From Pandoraea anhela (lineage in GTDB: Bacteria; Pseudomonadota; Gammaproteobacteria; Burkholderiales; Burkholderiaceae): DNA of 64,000 bases. The first letter of the stretch is position 1. Each line of letters opens with the position of its first letter. The notes beneath the pieces are model-generated. The model saw only the letters and a list, made by a program, of their open reading frames with translations. It was not told the DNA's origin and searched no databases. The position numbers and the translations under genes are program-made. The DNA lies in assembly GCF_902459655.1 (NCBI RefSeq), contig NZ_CABPSB010000001.1:124001-188000 (forward strand), given 5' to 3'. Below, one piece after another: positions 55,704-63,869 of this stretch.

Positions 55704-56948
55704 ATGACTCCCTCAGGTCATCACCGCGTCTTCGTCGGCGCCATCGACGCCGACGGCAATCCCATGACGCTTGCCACGCGCGACGGACGCTTTACCTACG
55801 TCGGCGCCCCTGCGTCGTACACGCCGGATGCCGACGCGCAGATCGTCGACCTGCAAGGCAAGCTCGTTTTGCCCGGCTTCGTCGACGGCCATATCCATCT
55901 CGACAAGAGTTTCGTCGGCGACCGCTGGCGAGCACATCGCCCCGCAGCCACGCTGCGTGAGCGGCTTGCCGCCGAAAAGCAGGAAATCGCGGCCGCCGCG
56001 CCGATGGCCCGGCGGGCCGACGCCCTGATGCGCCAGACGGCGTCGTTCGGCACCGTGGCGATGCGGTGTCATGTCGATGTCGACGCCAGCACCGGCCTCA
56101 CACACCTGAACGAAGTCATGGCCATGCGCGAAAAATGGCGCGAGTGGCTCGATATCGAGCTTGTGGCGTTCCCGCAGGCCGGCGTGATGAGTTGCCCGGG
56201 CACCGCCGAAGTGCTCGAAGAAGCCGTTCGCGCAGGCGTGCATGGGGTGGGCGGCATCGACCCGACCACGCTCGACGGCGATCCGCATGGCCAGTTGAAC
56301 GTGATCTTCGGCATCGCGGAACGCTATGGCACGAAGCTCGACATTCATCTGCACGAACCCGGCGACATCGGACTGGCGCAATTGCACCGCATCGCGTCGC
56401 GCACGCAGGCCGCCGGATTGCAGGGGTACGTTTGCGTCAGCCACGCCTACGGGCTGGGCGACATCGGCCCTGCCGACCTCGACACGATCGCGCGCGCATT
56501 GGCAGACGCCGACATCGCCATCATGACCAACGCGCCGGGCGACCGCGCCTTCCCGCCGATCCTTCGCTTGCGCGAAGCGGGCGTGCGTGTGTTCACAGGC
56601 AACGACAACATTCAGGACAGCTGGTGGCCGTACGGTAACGGCGACATGCTGCAACGCGCGATGCTCATCGGCTATCGCTCGGGTTTCTATACGGACGCGG
56701 ATCTGCGCGTTGCGCTGGAGATGGCCACGACGGCGGCCGCCTCGGTCATCGGCAAGACCGATTACGGTCTGCATGCGGGCAACGAAGCGAGCTTCGTGAT
56801 CCTGGATGCGCCGAACGCCGCTGCCGCCGTGGCCACGGCACCGGCGGCCCGCGCCGTGATTCGTCATGGACGTTATTGGGGCGGCCCGGCGCAGCTTACG
56901 CTGGACCCCGCCCTGCGCGAGGACACGGCAGGGTCCACCCCGACCTGA
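55704..56948 (+). CDS. Amidohydrolase, cytosine deaminase (CodA)-like
   Basis: 414 residues, metal-dependent amidohydrolase barrel. Metal ligands: VDGHIHLDKSF (about 67-77), KLDIHLHEPGD, GYVCVSHAYGLG and FTGNDNIQDSWWPYG; the last is the CodA-type motif with catalytic Asp. Close relatives deaminate cytosine, isocytosine, creatinine or ammelide; the true substrate is unknown. The ATG at 55704 is preceded by a poor ribosome site. It is followed 175 bases on by an (S)-ureidoglycine aminohydrolase-like gene, which suggests breakdown of a nitrogen-rich heterocycle. Confidence 0.86.
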   Translation: MTPSGHHRVFVGAIDADGNPMTLATRDGRFTYVGAPASYTPDADAQIVDLQGKLVLPGFVDGHIHLDKSFVGDRWRAHRPAATLRERLAAEKQEIAAAAPMARRADALMRQTASFGTVAMRCHVDVDASTGLTHLNEVMAMREKWREWLDIELVAFPQAGVMSCPGTAEVLEEAVRAGVHGVGGIDPTTLDGDPHGQLNVIFGIAERYGTKLDIHLHEPGDIGLAQLHRIASRTQAAGLQGYVCVSHAYGLGDIGPADLDTIARALADADIAIMTNAPGDRAFPPILRLREAGVRVFTGNDNIQDSWWPYGNGDMLQRAMLIGYRSGFYTDADLRVALEMATTAAASVIGKTDYGLHAGNEASFVILDAPNAAAAVATAPAARAVIRHGRYWGGPAQLTLDPALREDTAGSTPT

Positions 56949-57123
56949 CTGTCATGCACGATGCCGCAGGTCTGCACGATGTGTGTGTGGGGCGGCGGCA
57001 TCGCACGCGTTTGCCGCACCGAGGTGAAGCGATCTGTGCGCGCCCCCAAGCGCGGATCGCGCCCAAGGTACCCGGCGGCGGACGATGGGGAGAAAAATCG
57101 AAATGCATCAGGAGCCAACTACA

Positions 57124-57963
57124 ATGTCGAAGACCACGTATTACGCGCCGCAGGGCGGGCATCCGGGCCAGACGGAACTGCTTACCGACCGCGCCATGTT
57201 CACCGAAGCGTATGCCGTCATTCCGAAGGGGGTGATGCGCGATATCGTCACGAGCCATCTCCCGTTCTGGGACAACACACGTCTGTGGGTGCTGGCACGT
57301 CCGCTCTCGGGATTCGCCGAGACGTTCGCGCAGTACATCATGGAAGTCGGTGCCGGTGGCGGCAGCGACAAGCCCGAGCAGGACGATAAGGCCGAAGGGG
57401 TGCTGTTCGTCGTCGAAGGCGAAATCACGGTCACGATTCAGGGCAAGGCGAACACGCTCACCCCGGGCGGCTACGCGTTCATTCCGCCCGCGACCGACTG
57501 GCAACTGCGCAACAACAGCCGGAGCACCGCGCGCTTTCACTGGATTCGCAAGCACTATCAGGCGGTAGAAGGCCTGCCGTATCCCGAGCCGTTCGTGAAG
57601 CACGAGCAGGATGTCGCGCCGATCCCCATGCCGGGCACCGACGGGCGCTGGGTGACGACGCGCTTCGTCGACATTCAGGACATGCGCCACGACATGCACG
57701 TCAATATCGTGACGTTCCAGCCGGGCGGCGTGATCCCGTTCGCGGAAACGCATGTGATGGAGCACGGCCTGTATGTGCTCGAAGGCAAGGCCGTCTATCG
57801 CCTGAATCAGGATTGGGTGGAAGTCGAAGCCGGCGACTTCATGTGGTTGCGCGCGTTCTGCCCGCAGGCCTGCTACGCCGGCGGCCCCGGCCCGTTCCGT
57901 TACCTGCTGTACAAGGACGTCAACCGTCACATGACGCTGACGTTGGGCGCACAGCCGAAGTAA
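57124..57963 (+). CDS. allE: (S)-ureidoglycine aminohydrolase-like bicupin protein
   Basis: 279 residues with two cupin domains. The first (EGVLFVVEGEITVTIQGKAN, GYAFIPPATDWQLRN) has lost most metal ligands; the second (VIPFAETHVMEHGLYVLEGK, VEVEAGDFMWLRAFCPQACY) keeps the Glu-His...His-Gln manganese site of AllE/UGHY. AllE releases ammonia from ureidoglycine to give ureidoglycolate in allantoin breakdown. The alignment with E. coli AllE is clear by eye but moderate, and no other allantoin gene is near, so the role could differ. The start follows AGGAG by ten bases. Confidence 0.85.
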   Translation: MSKTTYYAPQGGHPGQTELLTDRAMFTEAYAVIPKGVMRDIVTSHLPFWDNTRLWVLARPLSGFAETFAQYIMEVGAGGGSDKPEQDDKAEGVLFVVEGEITVTIQGKANTLTPGGYAFIPPATDWQLRNNSRSTARFHWIRKHYQAVEGLPYPEPFVKHEQDVAPIPMPGTDGRWVTTRFVDIQDMRHDMHVNIVTFQPGGVIPFAETHVMEHGLYVLEGKAVYRLNQDWVEVEAGDFMWLRAFCPQACYAGGPGPFRYLLYKDVNRHMTLTLGAQPK

Positions 57964-58008
57964 CCCCGCGCCCGACTTCCCGAGGCGTCGTTACGCTGCG
58001 CGTGTCGC

Positions 58009-58899
58009 TCACTTCGACGCGCGCGGCTTCGTTTCGAGCATGCCCACAAGCACCTTGGCGAGCGCACCGACCATCGGGTCGGCTGTCGGACGATGGAAAA
58101 TCGCGAGTTCGAAGGTGTCGATGACAGGCAACCCCTGCGCCCGCCCGAGCACCACATGCCCGGGCAACACCGCGCGTGGCGGCACCAGACTGATCCCCAT
58201 CCCGTCGGCCACCGCGCCCTGTATGCCGCTAAGGCTCGAACTGGTGAAGCTGATGCGCCAGTTACGTCCCATGGCTTCGAGCGTGTTGATCATGTCGTCG
58301 CGATACAGGCCACGGGTGGGGAAAGTCACGAGCGGCACTGGATCGAGGGCGAACGACGGATGCTTTGCGCTGTCGATCCACGCCAGCTTCTCCGGACGGC
58401 TCGCCACCGATTCCCGGCTGTTGCGCCGCTGCTTGACCAGCACGAGATCGAGTTCGCCGTGATCGTAACTGCCCAGCAGATCGCGACTCAGCCCGCTCGT
58501 CACTTCGAGCTTCACCTGCGGATACTGACGGTTGAAACGGGCGAGGACTTGCGTCGTCGCCCCGGTGGCGAAGTCTTCCGGCACGCCCAGACGCACCGTC
58601 ACCGCCACCACCGCGCCCGACAGCGCCTCGAACATCTGATCGTTGAGCACGAGCATCTGCCGCGCATAGCCGAGCAGCAATTCGCCCGCGTCCGTCGCGT
58701 GGACTTCGCGATTGCCACGCACGAGCAGCTTGTGCCCGACCATGTCTTCAAGACGCCTCACCTTCTGACTGACAGTGGACTGCGTCGAATGCAGGCGTGC
58801 AGCCGCCGTCGTGAAGCTGCCGCAATCGGCGACCATGACGATCGAGCGCAGCAAGTCCAGGTCGAACAGCGGTCGATTCGATTTTGCACTGCCAGCCAT
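58009..58899 (-). CDS. LysR-type regulator
   Basis: 296 residues: helix-turn-helix (LLRSIVMVADCGSFTTAAAR, STQSTVSQKVRRLEDMVGHK) and an effector domain (VRLGVPEDFATGATTQVLAR, GISLVPPRAVLPG). It is convergent with the AllE-like gene (45 bases between stops). By position it could regulate the amidohydrolase pair or the ATPase cluster on its other side; the sequence does not decide. Its promoter faces the 9-bp repeat array at 58993. Confidence 0.92.
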   Translation of the reverse strand: MAGSAKSNRPLFDLDLLRSIVMVADCGSFTTAAARLHSTQSTVSQKVRRLEDMVGHKLLVRGNREVHATDAGELLLGYARQMLVLNDQMFEALSGAVVAVTVRLGVPEDFATGATTQVLARFNRQYPQVKLEVTSGLSRDLLGSYDHGELDLVLVKQRRNSRESVASRPEKLAWIDSAKHPSFALDPVPLVTFPTRGLYRDDMINTLEAMGRNWRISFTSSSLSGIQGAVADGMGISLVPPRAVLPGHVVLGRAQGLPVIDTFELAIFHRPTADPMVGALAKVLVGMLETKPRASK

Positions 58900-58992
58900 A
58901 TCTCATATTCACTTTGTGGATGGATGGCTGCACTTGTATCACGCGCGACGAATGCGCGACAACCGGCGCTTGCGGCGCTTTCGACGTTTTTA

Positions 58993-59064
58993 GGCGTTTT
59001 AGGTGCTTTAGGTGCTTTAGGTGCTTTAGGTGCTTTAGGTGCTTTAGGTGCTTTAGGTGCTTTA
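58993..59064. repeat. 9-bp tandem array, eight units (seven perfect)
   Basis: One degenerate unit GGCGTTTTA (58993-59001) is followed by seven perfect GGTGCTTTA units (59002-59064) and a drifted GGCGTTGCC. It lies in the 285-base gap between the divergently oriented LysR start and the 3' end of the ATPase gene. Read in frame it would encode Leu-Gly-Ala or, on the minus strand, His-Leu-Lys repeats, but no convincing gene covers it. Confidence 0.92.
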
Positions 59065-59184
59065 GGCGTTGCCGGGCCGCAGCTTGCCCCGTCACACGGC
59101 GAGCGCCCGCGAATCGGACAACGCGATCTCGGGTGAGGTCCCGGCCAATGCCGGCGACGCCCACATGATGCAACGGCATGCCGG

Positions 59185-60810
59185 TCAACCGTCGTAACCG
59201 CGGAACAGGCCGCACAAACGGAAGACGTCTTCCGTGTATGGCAGGTTCCTGACCTTGCAGTAACGGCTGGCGAGCTTCATCAGTTCCTTGATGTCGCGCC
59301 CGCTCGCCTTCGGATAGCGGGCGGCAAGCGTCTCGATCAGACCGTCGTCGAGATATGCCCCGACCTGCTCCGCCTGCATGCGCCACAACCGGCGCGCGTC
59401 GGGGGCCGAAGGGGTTTCGTAGTGGATCGTAGCAATGCAGCGCGAGAGAATGGCGTCGTCCACGTCGCCGATGCGGTTCGTCGTCATGAACAGCAAGCCG
59501 TGGAAATACTCCAGCGAGCGCAGGAACTCCGCGACGATGGCGTTGTGCTCCAGATCGTTATCGCGTCGCCGGATGTAGACGTCCGCTTCGTCCAGCAACA
59601 GGATCGCGTTCCAGCGCATGGCCCGACGCAGGATGCTCATGAGCGTGGCGCCGACCGACGCCGCCGTCGTCCCCAATTGCCCCGAATGCACGCGATAGAG
59701 CGGCTTGCCGACGACTTCCGAGTAAATCTCCGCCGTGAGCGTCTTGCCCAGCCCCGGCGCGCCCTGACACAGGATCGTTGCACCGCCCGATTTGCCGGGG
59801 ACGAAGTCGGGCATCATCGCGTCCATGTTCGACGTCAGAATGTCGATCAGATCGTGATGATGCGCCGGCAGCACCAGCTTGTCTCGCAAACTCGGCTGGT
59901 AGGCATACTCGGTCATGTTCTGCACGTGTACCCAGAGATTGCGATGCCAGTCGAGATGAAACACGTGCACATAGCAGTGCAGCGGGATCGTCTCGAAGGC
60001 TTGCGTAATCTCGGCGTTGCGCCAGAAATCGGCGTCGCACGCCATCTCGAAATTGCGCTCCAGACGCTCCTCGTCGTTCACGCATTTCGCCGTCACGCCA
60101 TCGCCTACGCGAATCAGTTCCGTCACGCCCTTCGGATCGACGGAGAACGCCGCCCGACTGAGCACGAACTGCGCGCCGAAGGCCCGCTGCACACGCAGAA
60201 AGCGCTGTGCATGCTGCTCGTATTCCGCTTTGAACTCGGCGCATTCCTTGTAGAAACCGAACTCGGCAAGCAACTCGGGAATGGTGCGATTCGCGATGTC
60301 GTCGCGTGTAAAGACGAGCGACGTGGTCATGCCCGAGCGTCGCGGACGATGCTCCGTCGGACTCAGGTTGGCCGACTGCATCGTGTTCGCCAGCATGTCC
60401 ACGACCACGTAAGGCGACCCCTGATCCGGTTCCACGTAACGCAGACGACGCACGAGCCAGGGCAGCAGCGCACCGTCGCGATGACGCTGATACAGCCAGC
60501 CGTCGATCACGTCGCGCGCGAGGTAAGCGACCAGCCCCGGCACCAGCTTGTCCAGACTTGGGATGACGCGGGCTTGCGGGGCATTGTAGACGTTATCCAG
60601 CGCCAGCATCTGGAACATCAGCGCCCGCTCATTCTGCGACTTGCTCAGCACGTAGAGCGTGTTGAGCGACTTGGCGTCGAACCATTCGCTGGAGACGAGC
60701 ATGTTGCCACGGCATACGCCGTAGGCCGTCAGTTGCTTGCCCAGCGGCGAGTCGGCGCCGATGAGTTGCATCAGCGGATGAATCAGTGATTCGGGAATTT
60801 CGAAATCCAT
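59185..60810 (-). CDS. AAA-family ATPase with unassigned N-terminal half
   Basis: 541 residues. The C-terminal 210 residues are an AAA module: Walker A GAPGLGKT at 350-357, Walker B ILLLDEAD at 403-410, sensor 1 TTN at 443-445, an arginine near 457 and sensor 2 SGRDIKEL at 503-510. The first 300 residues are of no family I know; they contain VHVFHLDWHRNLWVHVQNMT and YQPSLRDKLVLPAHHHDLID just before the ATPase. No protease, membrane or nucleic-acid-binding domain is apparent. The ATG at 60810 is chosen because the frame upstream to 61341 only shadows the hydrolase gene. It lies 125 bases downstream of the alpha/beta hydrolase. Confidence 0.87.
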   Translation of the reverse strand: MDFEIPESLIHPLMQLIGADSPLGKQLTAYGVCRGNMLVSSEWFDAKSLNTLYVLSKSQNERALMFQMLALDNVYNAPQARVIPSLDKLVPGLVAYLARDVIDGWLYQRHRDGALLPWLVRRLRYVEPDQGSPYVVVDMLANTMQSANLSPTEHRPRRSGMTTSLVFTRDDIANRTIPELLAEFGFYKECAEFKAEYEQHAQRFLRVQRAFGAQFVLSRAAFSVDPKGVTELIRVGDGVTAKCVNDEERLERNFEMACDADFWRNAEITQAFETIPLHCYVHVFHLDWHRNLWVHVQNMTEYAYQPSLRDKLVLPAHHHDLIDILTSNMDAMMPDFVPGKSGGATILCQGAPGLGKTLTAEIYSEVVGKPLYRVHSGQLGTTAASVGATLMSILRRAMRWNAILLLDEADVYIRRRDNDLEHNAIVAEFLRSLEYFHGLLFMTTNRIGDVDDAILSRCIATIHYETPSAPDARRLWRMQAEQVGAYLDDGLIETLAARYPKASGRDIKELMKLASRYCKVRNLPYTEDVFRLCGLFRGYDG

Positions 60811-60935
60811 GGACGGCACTCCCCGTATGGCGTGTGAGGCGAATGGAGCAGATGAAGCGTTCAATGCGCGCGGGACATGCGGCCCGGGCGCGGCCCGGAT
60901 CGACGGGGCCAGCGAGCGCGAACCGGCGCGTGCGC

Positions 60936-61706
60936 TCAGCCGAGGAAGAAGTCGATGGCCTGAGCCACGACCCCCGGCTCGATGATGTGCCGCCCGTCGA
61001 ATTCGACGAATTGCACATCGTAGCCCGCCGCTTTGAGCTTGTTTGCGTTCTGTCGCCCGCTGGTGGCGATCGGCAGTTGTTCGTCGATCAGGCCGTGCGC
61101 GATGAACACTTTCGGCAGACCTTCCTGCATGAAAATCGACATGAAACCGCCGGAGAACGCAATGACGTGGCTCGCAATATCGCCGTTGGTCACACCGATG
61201 GACAACGCATAGCTCGCGCCGTCGGAGAATCCGGCAAACGCCACGCGCTGCGCGTCGATGGCATAGCGCGCCGCCACGAGACGCAGCGCCGCTTGCAAAC
61301 GCTCCAGATCCGGCCCGTTGCCGCCGATGACGATATCCCACGTCGGAAACGTCGAATGCGGCGCGAGCACGAGAAACCGGCCACGGTCCGCGTGCGGTTC
61401 GATGAACGGCAACACCTTCTCCGGAAAGCCCCCCGCGCCGTGAAACATCACGAACAGCGGGACCGGCTTGTCGCGCGGCAACCCGGCAGGCACGTACAAC
61501 ACCGCGTCACGCGTTTCGCTAAGACCGAGCGAATGACGCCCGGGCGCAAACGGCACAAAAGGCGAAAAAGGCGAAAAAGGTGCGGTAGATGGCGTTGCAG
61601 TCGACGCGGACTCCCCCGTCGTATCGGCGTTCCGGGGAATCTGCGACATCGAAGCGGACGTGATGACGTCCGGTGACATGCGTCCGAACAAGGAAGGGTC
61701 GAACAT
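60936..61706 (-). CDS. Alpha/beta hydrolase, carboxylesterase/PHB-depolymerase-like
   Basis: 256 residues. The oxyanion-hole stretch PLFVMFHGAGG (about 84-94) and nucleophile elbow FAGFSDGASYALSIG (Ser near 165), then a late Asp (HGLIDEQLPI) and His (FDGRHIIEPG), form a full catalytic triad. The first 60 residues are a Ser/Thr-rich leader with FSPFSPFVPFAP, made by a 9-bp repeat, and no clear signal peptide. It is probably a cytoplasmic esterase of unknown substrate. It is upstream of the ATPase gene on the same strand and has a perfect dyad 35 bases before its start. Confidence 0.85.
   Translation of the reverse strand: MFDPSLFGRMSPDVITSASMSQIPRNADTTGESASTATPSTAPFSPFSPFVPFAPGRHSLGLSETRDAVLYVPAGLPRDKPVPLFVMFHGAGGFPEKVLPFIEPHADRGRFLVLAPHSTFPTWDIVIGGNGPDLERLQAALRLVAARYAIDAQRVAFAGFSDGASYALSIGVTNGDIASHVIAFSGGFMSIFMQEGLPKVFIAHGLIDEQLPIATSGRQNANKLKAAGYDVQFVEFDGRHIIEPGVVAQAIDFFLG
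61552..61578 (-). repeat. 9-bp in-frame repeat in the hydrolase leader
   Basis: GGCACAAAA, GGCGAAAAA, GGCGAAAAA on the plus strand, encoding the Phe-Ser-Pro-Phe-Ser-Pro-Phe-Val-Pro-Phe stretch of the hydrolase. Confidence 0.65.
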
Positions 61707-61740
61707 GGCGCGGTGAGTGTCTCGTGATCGTTGATGTTAT

Positions 61741-61757
61741 TGATATATTGTATATCA
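61741..61757. promoter_or_regulatory. Perfect AT-rich dyad before the hydrolase gene
   Basis: TGATATA-TTG-TATATCA is a perfect 7-bp inverted repeat ending 35 bases before the hydrolase start, within an AT-rich stretch. Its position covers the expected promoter of the hydrolase (and perhaps the ATPase behind it), so it is probably a repressor site. I cannot name the regulator. Confidence 0.6.
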
Positions 61758-61810
61758 CACATATCGTCACGGACATCCCGTATTTGCCGCCCCGCCGCCT
61801 CATTCAAACC

Positions 61811-62710
61811 TTATCCGGCCATATAGGTGGCTAATCCGGCCACCAGGGCATCGAAAGCGACCTTGCAACGCGGACTCGAGCGCAGGTCTTCGTGCATCGT
61901 CACCCAGGTCTGCAACTTGAAGCGAAAAGCGCTGGGCAGGATCCTGACGAGACGTGCGTCGCGTCTGGCCAGCGGCACCTGACAGCCGCCGATGCCGTAC
62001 CCTGCGCGAATCATCGCCAACTGGGCCAGATCGCTGTCGGCGCGAAACGCGAACGTATCGCGCGACCACACCGGCATACCGCGCGTGGCTTCGCGCAGGA
62101 ACGGCGTCATCTGATCGAAGCCGATCACCGCGTGATGCGCGAGATCGGCCAGCGACGCCGGCACGCCGTGCCGCGCGAGGTAGTCGTCGCGTGCGTGGAG
62201 CCCGACGTCGACGGTGCCCACGCGACGCGCGATCAGCGCGTCTTGCTGCGGCGGCGCCATGCGCACGGCGATATCCACTTCGCGGTGCAGCAAATCCTGA
62301 ATCCGGTTCGTGGGCACGAGTTCCAGGACGAGCCCGGGATGCGCACGGCGCAACGCCGTCAGGATCGGCGGCAGCACTTCCACGCCGACCACCTCACTGG
62401 CCGAGATCCGCACGACCCCGCGCACGCCGTCGCCCTGGCTGCACGCCGCCCGCTCGAACGCCAATGCCGTGTGCTGCATTGCCTGGGCCTGCGAGCGTAG
62501 AGACTGCGCGGCATCGGTCGGCAACAATCCCGTCTGCGAGCGCGTGAAAAGCGTTTTCCCCAGCGCCGACTCCAGCGCGGCGATGTGGCGACCGGCGGTG
62601 GGTTGCGTGATGCCCAATGCCCGCGCCCCGCCCGATAACGAGCCTTCCGTGAGCACGGCGAGAAACGTGCGGTAAAGATCCCAACTGAGATGACCGAGAT
62701 TCGAGGCCAT
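61811..62710 (-). CDS. LysR-type regulator
   Basis: 299 residues from the ATG 62710: helix-turn-helix (LYRTFLAVLTEGSLSGGARA, TQPTAGRHIAALESALGKTL) and an effector domain (GVVRISASEVVGVEVLPPIL, VDIAVRMAPPQQDALIARRV). An in-frame start at 62767 would read through the probable operator and is rejected. It is divergent from the epimerase-like gene (118 bases between starts) and is its likely regulator. Confidence 0.92.
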   Translation of the reverse strand: MASNLGHLSWDLYRTFLAVLTEGSLSGGARALGITQPTAGRHIAALESALGKTLFTRSQTGLLPTDAAQSLRSQAQAMQHTALAFERAACSQGDGVRGVVRISASEVVGVEVLPPILTALRRAHPGLVLELVPTNRIQDLLHREVDIAVRMAPPQQDALIARRVGTVDVGLHARDDYLARHGVPASLADLAHHAVIGFDQMTPFLREATRGMPVWSRDTFAFRADSDLAQLAMIRAGYGIGGCQVPLARRDARLVRILPSAFRFKLQTWVTMHEDLRSSPRCKVAFDALVAGLATYMAG

Positions 62711-62730
62711 ATTCAATGTCGCTCCGAGGC

Positions 62731-62744
62731 ATACAAAAATGTAT
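62731..62744. promoter_or_regulatory. Candidate LysR operator, inverted repeat
   Basis: ATACA-AAAA-TGTAT, a perfect 5-bp dyad, lies 20 bases before the LysR start and 84 bases before the divergent epimerase-like start, inside the only AT-rich part of the gap. Confidence 0.45.
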
Positions 62745-62828
62745 AGCCGATAGATGATTTTCGGCAATTTTATTCTAGCTGCCCCGCGCGGAAAATGGCC
62801 TCACCCACAACGAACGAGGTCCGATCTC

Positions 62829-63869
62829 ATGACGCATTCGACTCAATGGAAAATATCCCGCGCGCTGGTGCTCGGTGCGACGGGCGGCATCGGCGGTGAA
62901 GTCACGCGGCAATTGCTTGACGCCGGCTGGCAGGTGCGCGCGTTGCGTCGTGGCGGTGCGCCGGACGCCACGGCGAACGCCTCCGATGACGTGACGCCCA
63001 ACATCAGCGGCATCGAATGGATCGATGGCGACGCCATGCACGCCTGCGATGTGCTGAGCGCCGCACGCGATTGCGACGTCATCGTGCACGCCGTCAATCC
63101 ACCGGGGTATCGCCACTGGAATACGCAGGTGCTGCCGATGCTCGACAACACGATCGCTGCCGCAACGCGATACGGCGCTACCGTCGTGCTGCCGGGCACC
63201 GTCTACAACTACGGCCCCGAGACGTTCCCGTTACTGCATGAAGACGCGCCGCAGCGTCCCCGCACCCGCAAGGGCAAGATCCGCGCGACGATGGAAGGCC
63301 GCCTGCTCGATGCGAGCCGCACGGGCGTGCAGACGATCATCGTGCGCGCCGGCGATTACTTCGGACCGCGCACGCGCAATAGCTGGTTCGGTCAGGGCCT
63401 AGTGAAGCCGGGGCAAACGACGCGCGTCGTGCAAATTCCGAACGCCCCCGGCGTCGGGCACGAATGGTCGTATCTGCCGGACGTCGCCCGCACGATGGTC
63501 ATGCTAATCGAGCGCCGTCACACCCTCGCCGATTTCGCCAACTTCCACATGGCCGGTCACTGGGATGCCGACGGCGCCGAGATGGCCGCCGCCATCGTGC
63601 GTGTAATGGCGCGCCAAGGTGTCGAGGTAACGACCCGACGCTTTCCCTGGTGGCTGATGACGATGCTGTCGCCCTTCGTGACCACGCTGCGCGAACTGCG
63701 GGAGATGCGATACCTCTGGCAACAACCGGTGCGCATGGATAACACGCGGCTCCTCGACGTCCTCGGCGAGGAGCCTCACACGCCGCTCGACGTCGCCGTG
63801 CGCGCCACGCTCGAAGGACTCGGATGCCTGCCCGGCAAGCCCTCGGCCAAAGGCTTCGTCTACCCCTGA
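62829..63869 (+). CDS. NAD(P)-dependent epimerase/dehydratase family protein
   Basis: 346 residues, extended SDR. The nucleotide motif LVLGATGGIGGEVTRQLLDA (GxTGGxG type) is at about 16-35; PGTVYNYGPE holds a Tyr in the usual catalytic region, but the following Lys of YxxxK is absent, as in many atypical extended SDRs. RAGDYFGPRTRNSWFGQGLV and GHEWSYLPDVARTMVMLIER follow the family plan. Substrate unknown. It is divergent from a LysR gene. The ATG at 62829 has only a weak ribosome site; the next in-frame upstream start overlaps the operator. Confidence 0.86.
   Translation: MTHSTQWKISRALVLGATGGIGGEVTRQLLDAGWQVRALRRGGAPDATANASDDVTPNISGIEWIDGDAMHACDVLSAARDCDVIVHAVNPPGYRHWNTQVLPMLDNTIAAATRYGATVVLPGTVYNYGPETFPLLHEDAPQRPRTRKGKIRATMEGRLLDASRTGVQTIIVRAGDYFGPRTRNSWFGQGLVKPGQTTRVVQIPNAPGVGHEWSYLPDVARTMVMLIERRHTLADFANFHMAGHWDADGAEMAAAIVRVMARQGVEVTTRRFPWWLMTMLSPFVTTLRELREMRYLWQQPVRMDNTRLLDVLGEEPHTPLDVAVRATLEGLGCLPGKPSAKGFVYP

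Noticed and set aside
58093-59136. Frame encoding Leu-Gly-Ala repeats through the 9-bp array
   Set aside because: It is antisense to the LysR gene for most of its length and has no ribosome site, so I read the array as non-coding.
60811-61341. Upstream extension of the AAA ATPase frame
   Set aside because: It overlaps the hydrolase gene in a different frame and has shadow composition; the ATG at 60810 gives a clean start.
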